Shown: in pieces, positions 32,670-40,647 of the stretch
How positions within the stretch are numbered: position 1 is the stretch's first letter
How the letters are laid out: each line of letters starts with the position of its first letter
Assembly (NCBI GenBank): GCA_944320995.1
Contig: CALUJQ010000005.1
Span: forward strand, 50,773 to 114,772
DNA from: an uncultured Barnesiella sp.
GTDB lineage: Bacteria; Bacteroidota; Bacteroidia; Bacteroidales; Barnesiellaceae
Direction: 5' to 3'
DNA: 64,000 bases
Made by a program: the position numbers and the translations under genes
The notes under the pieces: model-generated
The model's input: only the letters and a program-made list of their open reading frames with translations
Told to the model about the DNA's origin: nothing
Databases searched by the model: none

Positions 32670-34319
32670 CTATTGCTCTTGTGGAGAACAGGACGGCTGT
32701 ACATCATTGTAAAGGCCGATATTTTTTAGCAGCCTATCGTCGTCAATGCCTGTTGTAAATTCTTTTGTTTCGTCTTGGGTCAACGCTCTTTGCAGGGAGT
32801 GCATGAGTTTGATTAACATGTGGGTGTGAATGAGCTGGCAGGTGAATTCGGTCGGAGGCCCGAAATAGTTTCGGTAGGTCTCTTCCCGAAGGTCGCGCAA
32901 CTTTTCTTCCCGCATCGAGATTTGCTCCTTTTCGTATCGTTTATTGAAAAGTTGCAAAGTCTGTTCCACATGTTCGGGCGGAACGTCGCTCTCTTTCCAA
33001 ATGAATTTCAAGGCCTCTTTTTCTGAGGCGGAGAGTACTGCGCCTCTCGCTTCAAGGGCCTCTACAAAGGTCGTGTAATCCCAATTCGGCGGAGTCGTCA
33101 TCGCCTTCCAGTTTTCCAATAAAACTAAAAATGGGAGATAGTATTCCGAGGTTGCAGATAAGGCCATATTTGTGGGAGAATTGTTTGCGAATAATCTATT
33201 TGTTGTTTTTATTTTGCTATATTCGCTTTCGATATTTATTGATTTAAACTCTTTATATACAAATAGATGATATAAAAATTTATAGTAGTCATTTAGAACA
33301 GACAACTGCCAACTCTTTTCCGAGATACATTTCTGTTGATATAGGCTGTCCAGCAGTTCAAGTTTTTCTTTAAGTTTCATCTCTTCCGATATATAATATT
33401 CGGGGGGAGAGAGGCGGTTTAGGGCTTTGAGCCAATCTTCCGTTTCGGTGGTATCCTGTACGTTTATCTTCCGTAACTCGTCATTGATAGAGGCGTTTCG
33501 TCCTTGGTAAACCAAGTGAAAGTAGTTTTGTTCCATTTTGCCCGAATACCGGTAGGGGGAGAATAGTTCGTCCAAGGGGAGTTGTATATAGAGCGTATCT
33601 GACGGCTCGATATAAAAGGGGATATATCGCTCGTTGAAGAATAGTTTTTGTCGGGAGGGATGCCGCAGGGGAATTTTAATGGCGAATGAGCCATCGTCTG
33701 CAATGGGGACATTGATGTCGGTTGTCTGGTGAGAGAACAGGTCGGTCAATGCGATTTTTCCGTCGGGAATGTGGAGCCGTTTGTGGTAGCCGATGAGTTT
33801 GCCCCGAAGCCAAGCCGAGTCGATAGCAAATGTGATCTCCGGAATTTGCGATGCCGATTTTGGGCGCGGGGAGGATTGCGGTTGACGGTATTCCGATTCG
33901 GTTTTTCTTTCTTCGGTTAGAGAGAGATTGATAATTCTTATTTCATTCGATTTCTGGTTCCCTACCATATCTATTCGGCCGATGTTCGGGGGAAGCGCCG
34001 GGAAGTCCATCTCTATATGAACCACACTGTCGCTGTCGAATTGAAAGGTGCGATTGAAATCGACCCCGTCTATATCCTTTGCCCGCCCGCAGAAGATACC
34101 GGTGCTGTCTGTGACAATCCAGTCGTCGTACAGGGTCAGCGAGGTGTGTGGTAGTTGTTTCAGTGTAATATAGAAACGGCTTACGGTATCACGCAACAAA
34201 ATACTGTCAACGGTTACGAGTGGAGTGTTGCGGGCTTCCCATGCGGGGTTGACGACCATGCTCTCGGCGCGGAGCGACAAGGCGGGCAGGGAAAGGAGGA
34301 GGAATAAAAAAGCTCTCAT
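32670..34319 (-). CDS. Exported TlpA-type N-domain protein lacking the thioredoxin domain
   Basis: A 549-residue product with a signal peptide (1-18, MRAFLFLLLSLPALSLRAES). The rest resembles the beta-rich plus helical N-terminal region of Bacteroidales TlpA-like disulfide reductases: DSAWLRGKLIGYHK, IPIADDGSF-type strands, YIEPSDTLYIQLPLDE, then long helices (EEMKLKEKLELLDSLYQQK). In that family a CxxC thioredoxin domain normally follows; here the protein ends after a helical part with no CxxC. Downstream there are only 70 nt before topB, so no detached thioredoxin piece is present. It may be a degenerate or repurposed, non-catalytic paralogue. The family assignment is moderately sure. Confidence 0.6.
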   Translation of the reverse strand: MRAFLFLLLSLPALSLRAESMVVNPAWEARNTPLVTVDSILLRDTVSRFYITLKQLPHTSLTLYDDWIVTDSTGIFCGRAKDIDGVDFNRTFQFDSDSVVHIEMDFPALPPNIGRIDMVGNQKSNEIRIINLSLTEERKTESEYRQPQSSPRPKSASQIPEITFAIDSAWLRGKLIGYHKRLHIPDGKIALTDLFSHQTTDINVPIADDGSFAIKIPLRHPSRQKLFFNERYIPFYIEPSDTLYIQLPLDELFSPYRYSGKMEQNYFHLVYQGRNASINDELRKINVQDTTETEDWLKALNRLSPPEYYISEEMKLKEKLELLDSLYQQKCISEKSWQLSVLNDYYKFLYHLFVYKEFKSINIESEYSKIKTTNRLFANNSPTNMALSATSEYYLPFLVLLENWKAMTTPPNWDYTTFVEALEARGAVLSASEKEALKFIWKESDVPPEHVEQTLQLFNKRYEKEQISMREEKLRDLREETYRNYFGPPTEFTCQLIHTHMLIKLMHSLQRALTQDETKEFTTGIDDDRLLKNIGLYNDVQPSCSPQEQ

Positions 34320-34365
34320 TGAGAATTCGTTATATGGTGATATAGCGAATTAACAAATGAGAGCT
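34311..34365 (-). terminator. Nested hairpin with T-run spanning the start codon of the TlpA-like gene
   Basis: Outer arms agctctcatt (34311-34320) and aatgagagct (34356-34365) pair over 10 bp. Inner arms 34324-34335 and 34340-34351 pair over 12 bp with one wobble and a GGTG loop. On the minus strand the stem is followed by TTTTTATTCC, as in an intrinsic terminator. The start codon of the downstream gene (34319-34317) lies in the 3' arm, so the element either ends the dsbD-mazG message or controls expression of the next gene. Confidence 0.75.
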
Positions 34366-34386
34366 GTAATCGGTTCGATGCGGAGG

Positions 34387-35175
34387 TCAAAGACCTTTGT
34401 GTTTTGCTTCGTCCCAAATGGCGTCCATTTCGGCGAGAGTCATCTCTTTCAGGTTTTTGCCCTTCTGTAAAGTTTCGTGTTCGAGATAATTGAAGCGACG
34501 GATAAACTTTTGGTTGGTCCGTTCCAACGCATTTTCGGGATTGATGCCGTACAACCGGGCTGCATTGATAAGGCTGAAAAACAGGTCGCCGAATTCACTT
34601 TCGATATTATCGGGGGCCATATTCTCTATTTCGTCTTTCAGTTCGCCGAATTCTTCATAGACCTTGTCCCATACTTGGCTTCTCTCTTCCCAATCGAATC
34701 CCACATTGCGGGCTTTGTCTTGTATTCGATAAGCTTTTATCAAAGCCGGGAGAGCCGAGGGAACTCCTTCGAGGACAGTTTTGTTCCCGCCTTTTTCTTT
34801 CAATTTCAGTTGTTCCCAGTTTTGTTCCACTTCGTTCGACCCGTCAACATGGGTTGTCCCGAAGACATGGGGGTGACGGTAAATCAATTTCTCACAAAGG
34901 GCGTTGCATACGTCGGCTATGTCGAAAACTCCTTTTTCCTCGCCGATTTTGGCATAAAAGGCGATATGCAACAAAACATCGCCCAACTCCTTTTTGGTGG
35001 CTTCATTGTCGTTGCGAATGAGGGCGTCGCATAATTCGTACGTCTCTTCGATCGTATTGGGACGCAAACTCTCGTTGGTCTGTTTATGATCCCACGGACA
35101 TTTCTCCCGCAAAATATCGAGAATATCGATAAAGCGGCCGAAAGCCTCCATTTTTTCTTCTCGTGTGTGTGACAT
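34387..35175 (-). CDS. mazG: Nucleoside triphosphate pyrophosphohydrolase MazG
   Basis: A 262-residue protein with two MazG domains. The first has LDILREKCPWDHKQTNESLRPNTIEETYELCDAL with ELGDVLLHIAFYAKIGEE; the second has EFGELKDEIENM with EFGDLFFSLINAARLYGINPENAL. The paired ExxE...D metal sites are intact in both. It hydrolyses dNTPs/NTPs to NMP and pyrophosphate, limiting mutagenic or aberrant nucleotides. It follows dsbD by 1 nt and is therefore co-transcribed; a nested hairpin closes the unit. Confidence 0.96.
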   Translation of the reverse strand: MSHTREEKMEAFGRFIDILDILREKCPWDHKQTNESLRPNTIEETYELCDALIRNDNEATKKELGDVLLHIAFYAKIGEEKGVFDIADVCNALCEKLIYRHPHVFGTTHVDGSNEVEQNWEQLKLKEKGGNKTVLEGVPSALPALIKAYRIQDKARNVGFDWEERSQVWDKVYEEFGELKDEIENMAPDNIESEFGDLFFSLINAARLYGINPENALERTNQKFIRRFNYLEHETLQKGKNLKEMTLAEMDAIWDEAKHKGL

Positions 35176-35176
35176 A

Positions 35177-37132
35177 TTATTTATTGAATGCTTTTAATCC
35201 GTTTTGTAGGAAATCGATAAATTGGGGTACGCTCTCGTTGTATCCGTAGGGTGCAGCCAAAGGATTGCCTTCATCGTTGATAATGACGTAGTAAGGTTGT
35301 GCGTTTGCCCCGAATTTGTAGCGTTGCAAGAAACTCCATTTTTCGCCTACGGTTTCCAGTTTTACCGATTTCCCGTTTTCTTCCACGACAATGGGTTTAT
35401 TCAGTTTTTCTTTGTCGTCGACCATAAGTGTGATGAGTACATACTCGTTTTCGAGAATTTGTTTAACGGTCGGGTCGGTCCATACCGAAGCCTCCATTTT
35501 CCGGCAGTTTACACAGCCATACCCCGAGAAGTCGATAAGTATGGGTTTTTTCTCTTTCTGGGCATAGGCCAGTCCTTCGTTATAGTCGTTGAATGTGGCA
35601 TGTACCTCTTGTTCGTACAAATTGAAATCCTGTGTGTATAGCGGAGGGGCAAATGCACTGATGGATTTCAGCGGAGCTCCCCATAATCCGGGAATCATGT
35701 ATATCGAAAACGAAAGCGAGACGATGGCAAGGAACAACCGGGGGACCGAAACGTATTTGACCGGCGAGTCGTGAACAAAATTCAATTTGCCGAGCAAATA
35801 GAATCCCAAAAGTGCAAAGATGGTGATCCACAGCACTAAGAAGGTTTCCCGGTCGAGAATGTGCCACCCGTAGGCGAGATCGGCGACCGAGAGAAATTTA
35901 AGCGACAATGCCAGTTCCAAGAATCCCAGCACAACTTTCACGGTATTCAGCCAACCTCCCGATTTGGGCAATTGTTTCATCAACGAAGGGAACATGGCAA
36001 ACAACGCAAACGGTATGGCTAAGGCAATGGCAAATCCGCCCATGCCTACTGCCGGGGCAAGTGTGCCTCCCCACGAAGCCGCCTCGACCAAGAGTGTCCC
36101 GATGATAGGACCGGTACAGGAGAACGAAACCAGTACCAGCGTGAATGCCATGAAAAAGATAGCAATGATACCGGTTGCCGTATCGGCTTTTCGGTCGAGT
36201 TTGTTACTCCACGAAGCCGGTAGCGTGATCTCGAATGCTCCGAAAAACGAGACGGCAAAAAGGACCAGCAACGCAAAGAATAAAATGTTGAAAAGGGCAT
36301 TTGTCGCCAAATCGTTTAATGCGCTGGCTCCGAACAACAGGGTAATGATTAATCCGGCACCCACGTAAATAACAATGATGGAGAGCCCATACAGAATGGC
36401 TTCGCTGATTGCTCTGTGCCGACTCTGCTGCTTTTTGAGAAAGAAACTGACGGTCAGCGGTATCATAGGCCATACGCAAGGGGTCAACAGAGCCAATAGC
36501 CCGCCGATGAACCCCGATATGAAAATGAACCACAGAGAGCCCGATGTCGCGATCTCCTCGGTACTCATGGCCCGAATTTCTTCCACGACAGGTTGCCATC
36601 CGGGTTGGGAGGTAATATTCGACGAAGCGGCCTTGTTGAAGTTGACAGGTGTCATAACCACAGCCGGGCTCTCTCCGGCTTTATTTTCGCCAAAAGAAAA
36701 TTCATATTTCGTCGGGGGCAAACAAGTTACATCGTTACACGCCTGATAGGTTATGTAACCGGTGATTTTAAAATTATCAGGATTGTCGATTGTCACAGCT
36801 TGTTTAAAATCTATATTCGAGTTGAACCACCCCAGTTTCATGTCGAACAGTTTACTGTATTCTTCATGCGGGTGTTTCGAGGGTGTGATTTCTCCCTGCA
36901 ACGATACGTTGGATATTTCGTCGAATGAAAAAGTAGTTGCGATAGGGCCTCCTGAGGGAATATCGGTCGCATACAGGTGCCAACCCTCCTCGATGAAAGC
37001 GTGGAAAACAATCTCTTTTTCTTTTTCTTCGCCTTGCATAGAGACTTTCCATTTCACAGGCTCTATGATTTGGGCATAGCCTCCTGTATAGAAAAACAGA
37101 TTGATTATCAGTAAAAATAGATACTTTTTCAT
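35177..37132 (-). CDS. dsbD: Thiol:disulfide interchange protein DsbD
   Basis: I start it at the ATG at 37132 (MKKYLFLLIINLFFYTGGYA), giving a signal peptide and 651 residues. The order is a periplasmic N-terminal DsbD-alpha domain (about 20-190) with the cysteine pair near ACNDVTCLPPT, eight membrane helices (about 215-510) with CVWPMIPLT and SFSCTGPIIGTLL as the redox cysteines, and a C-terminal thioredoxin domain with SGYGCVNCRKME. It carries electrons from cytoplasmic thioredoxin to periplasmic acceptors. All six expected cysteines appear to be present. Confidence 0.95.
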   Translation of the reverse strand: MKKYLFLLIINLFFYTGGYAQIIEPVKWKVSMQGEEKEKEIVFHAFIEEGWHLYATDIPSGGPIATTFSFDEISNVSLQGEITPSKHPHEEYSKLFDMKLGWFNSNIDFKQAVTIDNPDNFKITGYITYQACNDVTCLPPTKYEFSFGENKAGESPAVVMTPVNFNKAASSNITSQPGWQPVVEEIRAMSTEEIATSGSLWFIFISGFIGGLLALLTPCVWPMIPLTVSFFLKKQQSRHRAISEAILYGLSIIVIYVGAGLIITLLFGASALNDLATNALFNILFFALLVLFAVSFFGAFEITLPASWSNKLDRKADTATGIIAIFFMAFTLVLVSFSCTGPIIGTLLVEAASWGGTLAPAVGMGGFAIALAIPFALFAMFPSLMKQLPKSGGWLNTVKVVLGFLELALSLKFLSVADLAYGWHILDRETFLVLWITIFALLGFYLLGKLNFVHDSPVKYVSVPRLFLAIVSLSFSIYMIPGLWGAPLKSISAFAPPLYTQDFNLYEQEVHATFNDYNEGLAYAQKEKKPILIDFSGYGCVNCRKMEASVWTDPTVKQILENEYVLITLMVDDKEKLNKPIVVEENGKSVKLETVGEKWSFLQRYKFGANAQPYYVIINDEGNPLAAPYGYNESVPQFIDFLQNGLKAFNK

Positions 37133-37446
37133 ATTTGACGTATTAAATGATACAACAATAGGGCAAACGGGGGAGACTTCTATTTCCGGAGTCAAGCTCC
37201 TTTTTGCTTTTCGGCCACAAAGATAACGTATATCTGTCAAATCGAGAACCGATTGAGCGATATGATTTTGGAAATAATAGATAAAATATGTAGATGAACA
37301 AAAATAGTGTTCGCTATGTGGATAATAATTTTTACCTTTGTCAAGATAGTAGAAATAGGCATGTTTGGCATCGTGAAATTTTTTATTTGACCGTACTTCT
37401 GTTTGTACTATCTTTGCAAGGAATAAGAATCTGATAATAGCAGCAA
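37133..37446. promoter_or_regulatory. Divergent dsbD/nrnA intergenic region with promoters
   Basis: For dsbD the minus strand has TATCTTTG at 37218-37225. For nrnA the plus strand has TTTG at 37386-37389 and TATCTTTG at 37409-37416 with 19-nt spacing, a full Bacteroides promoter 30 nt before the ATG. A second TACCTTTG is at 37333-37340. I see no gene in these 314 nt. Confidence 0.6.
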
Positions 37447-38484
37447 ATGATCAACAAGATAATTGCAGAAGAGAATATACAGCAAGTGCGTAAGCTCTTG
37501 GAGAAAAAAGAGAAAATCGTAATTACTTGCCATGTCTCTCCCGACGGCGATGCCATAGGCGCATCGTTGGGATTGTATCATTTCCTCGACGGGCTGGGTA
37601 AAGAGGTAAATGTGGTTGTTCCCGATTTGCTCCCCAAAAACTTACTCTTCCTAAAAGGGACAAAAGAGATAGTCGTCTATACGCGTTATCCCGAATTTGC
37701 CGAGAAACTGATTCAGGAAGCCGAACTTATTTTCTGTCTCGATTTCAATGCGATCGGCCGTGTCGATCGGTTGCAAAAGTCGCTCTCCCTTTCCGAGGCA
37801 AAAAAAGTCCTTATCGACCATCATTTGACCCCCGAGGAGTTTTGCGACATTATCATCTCACACCCCGAGGTGGCTTCTACTAGTGAGTTGATTTTCAGGC
37901 TTATTTGCCGTATGGGCATGTTTGACCGCATGGGTTTGTATTCGGCCGAGGCTATCTATACGGGAATGATGACCGACACGGGGAATTTTACCTACAACTC
38001 GAATACCCCCGATATTTACTACATTATAGCCGAATTGGTAAAGTTGGGGATAAACAAAGACCGTATTTACGCACTGGTATATAACACCAACTCGGTCGAT
38101 AAGGTGCGGTTAAACGGTTTTGCCGTGAGTGAAAAGATGGAGGTATTTCCCGAGTACAAAGCCGCGATGATTTCGCTCACCCGTGAGGAGTTGAAAAAGT
38201 ATGACTATCACAAGGGTGACAGCGAGGGTTTGGTCAATGTCCCGTTGGGAATCGAGGGGATAAGGTTCTCGACCTTTTTCAGAGAAGACAAGGAGTATAT
38301 AAAAGTATCGATGCGCTCCAAAGGATTTTTCCCCGTGAACAAGATTGCCGAAGAACATTTCAACGGAGGCGGCCATTTGAATGCGGCCGGAGGAGAGTTT
38401 TACGGCACGATGGAAGAGGCCCAAGCGCTCCTGCGGAGTATATTGCCGCTGTATGATAAATATATGGTAAAAGATAAAGATTAA
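37447..38484 (+). CDS. nrnA: DHH-family bifunctional oligoribonuclease/pAp phosphatase (NrnA-like)
   Basis: The 345 residues comprise the DHH domain with TCHVSPDGDAIGASLG near 28-43, the metal-binding FCLDFNAIGRVD, the name motif LIDHHLTPEEF and MMTDTGNFTYNS, followed by DHHA1 with the glycine-rich FNGGGHLNAAGGEFYG. NrnA degrades nano-RNAs and dephosphorylates 3'-phosphoadenosine 5'-phosphate in the cytoplasm. Related RecJ-type or cyclic-dinucleotide phosphodiesterases are longer or carry PAS/GGDEF domains, which are absent. A DUF4827 lipoprotein gene follows 14 nt later. Confidence 0.9.
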   Translation: MINKIIAEENIQQVRKLLEKKEKIVITCHVSPDGDAIGASLGLYHFLDGLGKEVNVVVPDLLPKNLLFLKGTKEIVVYTRYPEFAEKLIQEAELIFCLDFNAIGRVDRLQKSLSLSEAKKVLIDHHLTPEEFCDIIISHPEVASTSELIFRLICRMGMFDRMGLYSAEAIYTGMMTDTGNFTYNSNTPDIYYIIAELVKLGINKDRIYALVYNTNSVDKVRLNGFAVSEKMEVFPEYKAAMISLTREELKKYDYHKGDSEGLVNVPLGIEGIRFSTFFREDKEYIKVSMRSKGFFPVNKIAEEHFNGGGHLNAAGGEFYGTMEEAQALLRSILPLYDKYMVKDKD

Positions 38485-38498
38485 TTTTATTGATAAAT

Positions 38499-39083
38499 AT
38501 GAGCAAGTTAGCACGAATTTTATTTGTTTTTTTGACAGGCATAACCCTGCTCTCGTCGTGTAACAACGGGAAATCGTATGCCGATTTATTGAAAGAAGAA
38601 GACAATGCTGTGAAGGCGTTCTTAGCAGACAAAATAGTCATTAATGAAATTCCCGCCGATTCGGTATTCGTTACGTTGCAAGATGTGCCGGATAACGATA
38701 CATTGGCAGTCCCTTACTATCGATTGGATAGTGATGGAAATGTTTATATGCAGGTCCTTGATGCCGGTGATATGAATAATCGTTTTGAAAAGGGGAATGA
38801 CGTAAACATACGTTTCGTCCGGTACGATTTGAAAGCCTTGATGAATGGCGAGAATCCCGAACCAGTAGGAAATACCAACCCTGCTGATTATATCACCATT
38901 CGTTTTGGAGAGACAACATTGCCTTCGACCACGCAATACGGGACGGGGTTGCAATATCCCATGTATTTCCTCGGAGACGAATGCAAGGTAAACCTGTTGG
39001 TTCGCGCCAAACTCGGTTTTACCAGCGAGACAGCAACTGTAATGCCCTATTTATATCGCATACAATATAACAAATCAAAATAA
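38499..39083 (+). CDS. DUF4827 lipoprotein
   Basis: A 194-residue protein starting at the ATG at 38499 (MSKLARILFVFLTGITLLSSC); the frame is open three codons further up but from a TTG. A signal peptide ends in the lipobox LLSSC, giving a lipid-anchored cysteine at about 22. The mature part has YADLLKEEDNAVKAFLADKI and LGDECKVNLLVRAKLGF, which fit the FKBP-like DUF4827 family of Bacteroidales. The function is unknown. It sits between nrnA and the glmM-type gene with gaps of 14 and 6 nt, a conserved neighbourhood in this order. Confidence 0.8.
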   Translation: MSKLARILFVFLTGITLLSSCNNGKSYADLLKEEDNAVKAFLADKIVINEIPADSVFVTLQDVPDNDTLAVPYYRLDSDGNVYMQVLDAGDMNNRFEKGNDVNIRFVRYDLKALMNGENPEPVGNTNPADYITIRFGETTLPSTTQYGTGLQYPMYFLGDECKVNLLVRAKLGFTSETATVMPYLYRIQYNKSK

Positions 39084-39089
39084 AAGTTT

Positions 39090-40481
39090 ATGTCTCTCAT
39101 TAAATCTATTTCAGGAATCCGCGGTACGATCGGAGGAAAAGCCGGAGAAGGGCTCAATCCGCTCGATATCGTTAAGTTTACGGCAGCCTATGCTACCTTT
39201 ATTCGTAAAAATTCGCCGGTAAAAACCAACAAGATCGTGGTGGGCCGTGATGCCCGTATCTCTGGCGAAATGGTAAAACATACCGTTATCGGTACTCTTA
39301 TGGGAATGGGCTTCGATGTGGTGAATATAGGATTGGCGACAACCCCGACCACCGAGATTGCCGTGACGATGGAAAAGGCCTGCGGAGGTATCATATTGAC
39401 CGCCAGCCATAATCCCAAACAATGGAACGCCTTGAAATTGTTGAATGAGAAAGGTGAATTTTTGAATGCGGCCGAAGGGCAGGAGGTGTTGAATATCGCT
39501 GCTTCCGAGGCATTTGATTTTGCCGATGTTGACCATTTGGGACAGTTGTACGAGAACAACACTTATACACAGAAACATATCGAAAGTGTTTTGGCGTTGG
39601 ACTTGGTCGATGTCGAGGCCATTCGTGCCGCCGGATTTAAAGTGGCCATCGACTGTGTCAATTCGGTTGGTGGAGTCGTTATTCCGGCGTTGTTGAAAGC
39701 CCTCGGGGTAAAGGAGATTGTCGAATTGAACTGTACTCCCGACGGGAAATTCCCCCACAACCCCGAGCCTCTGCCCGAAAACCTCACACAGATAGCCGGT
39801 GTGATGAAAGAGGGGCGTGCCGACGTAGGTTTTGTCGTGGATCCCGATGTGGACCGTTTGGCTATCGTCTGTGAAAACGGCGATATGTTTGTCGAAGAAT
39901 ATACGCTGGTTGCCGTAGCTGATTATGTGCTGAAACATACACCGGGCAATACGGTATCGAACCTTAGCTCGTCGAGGGCTTTGCGCGATGTCACCCGTTC
40001 ATACGGACAACAATACAACGCCTCGGCCGTGGGCGAAGTCAATGTGGTCACCTTGATGAAGGAGACCGGAGCCGTAATCGGCGGCGAAGGCAACGGTGGT
40101 GTAATTTATCCGGCCAGCCACTATGGCCGCGATGCACTTGTGGGGATTGCCTTGTTCCTGTCGCATTTGGCCAAAGAGAAGAAGACGGTCAGCCAGTTGA
40201 AAGCTACCTATCCGGCTTACAGCATTGCCAAGCAAAAAATACAGTTGACGCCCGATATTGATGTCGATGCCTTGCTGGCTGCCGTGAAAGCTAAATATGC
40301 CCAATATGATGTGACCGATATCGACGGGGTAAAAATCGATTTCCCCGATCGTTGGGTACACCTACGTAAATCGAATACCGAGCCTATTATTCGGGTTTAT
40401 TCCGAGGCCCAAACTCCCGAACTGGCCGAAGAGGCTGCTGCCGGGGTAATGGCGGTGATTGCCGAAATGACTCGGAAATAG
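39090..40481 (+). CDS. glmM: Phosphoglucosamine mutase-type phosphohexomutase (GlmM-like)
   Basis: The 463-residue alpha-D-phosphohexomutase has four domains: GIRGTIGGKAGEGLNP at the start, active-site serine in LTASHNPKQWNALK near residue 104, the metal loop DPDVDRLAIV near 252, sugar-recognition GEGNGGVIYP, and the phosphate-binding end RKSNTEPIIRVYSEA. It isomerises glucosamine-6-P to glucosamine-1-P for cell-wall precursors. PGM/PMM activity on glucose or mannose phosphates is also possible, and Bacteroidales carry several paralogues. It is the last gene of the nrnA unit and ends at a bidirectional terminator. Confidence 0.88.
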   Translation: MSLIKSISGIRGTIGGKAGEGLNPLDIVKFTAAYATFIRKNSPVKTNKIVVGRDARISGEMVKHTVIGTLMGMGFDVVNIGLATTPTTEIAVTMEKACGGIILTASHNPKQWNALKLLNEKGEFLNAAEGQEVLNIAASEAFDFADVDHLGQLYENNTYTQKHIESVLALDLVDVEAIRAAGFKVAIDCVNSVGGVVIPALLKALGVKEIVELNCTPDGKFPHNPEPLPENLTQIAGVMKEGRADVGFVVDPDVDRLAIVCENGDMFVEEYTLVAVADYVLKHTPGNTVSNLSSSRALRDVTRSYGQQYNASAVGEVNVVTLMKETGAVIGGEGNGGVIYPASHYGRDALVGIALFLSHLAKEKKTVSQLKATYPAYSIAKQKIQLTPDIDVDALLAAVKAKYAQYDVTDIDGVKIDFPDRWVHLRKSNTEPIIRVYSEAQTPELAEEAAAGVMAVIAEMTRK

Positions 40482-40597
40482 ATTCCGCTCCATTCGATAA
40501 CAACAGCCGGGGAATCCTGATGCCGCGTTTGTTGAAGCATATCGGGGTTTATTGCCTTTCCCCTGTTATCGAGAAAACAACTAACCGATTAATAAAA

Positions 40598-40626
40598 GGG
40601 GCGCCCTCCATCACGGGGGGCGCCTC
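40598..40626. terminator. Bidirectional terminator between glmM and the phosphoesterase gene
   Basis: A 12-bp GC-rich stem (ggggcgccctcc / ggggggcgcctc, two wobble pairs, loop ATCAC). On the plus strand TCTTTGCTTT follows; on the minus strand TTTTATTAAT follows, suiting two convergent genes. Confidence 0.88.
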
Positions 40627-40647
40627 TCTTTGCTTTATGAATGATCT

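Noticed and set aside
32600..32670. Frameshifted thioredoxin domain of the TlpA-like protein
   Set aside because: The 70-nt gap before topB has no room for the domain and no CxxC-coding stretch in any frame.
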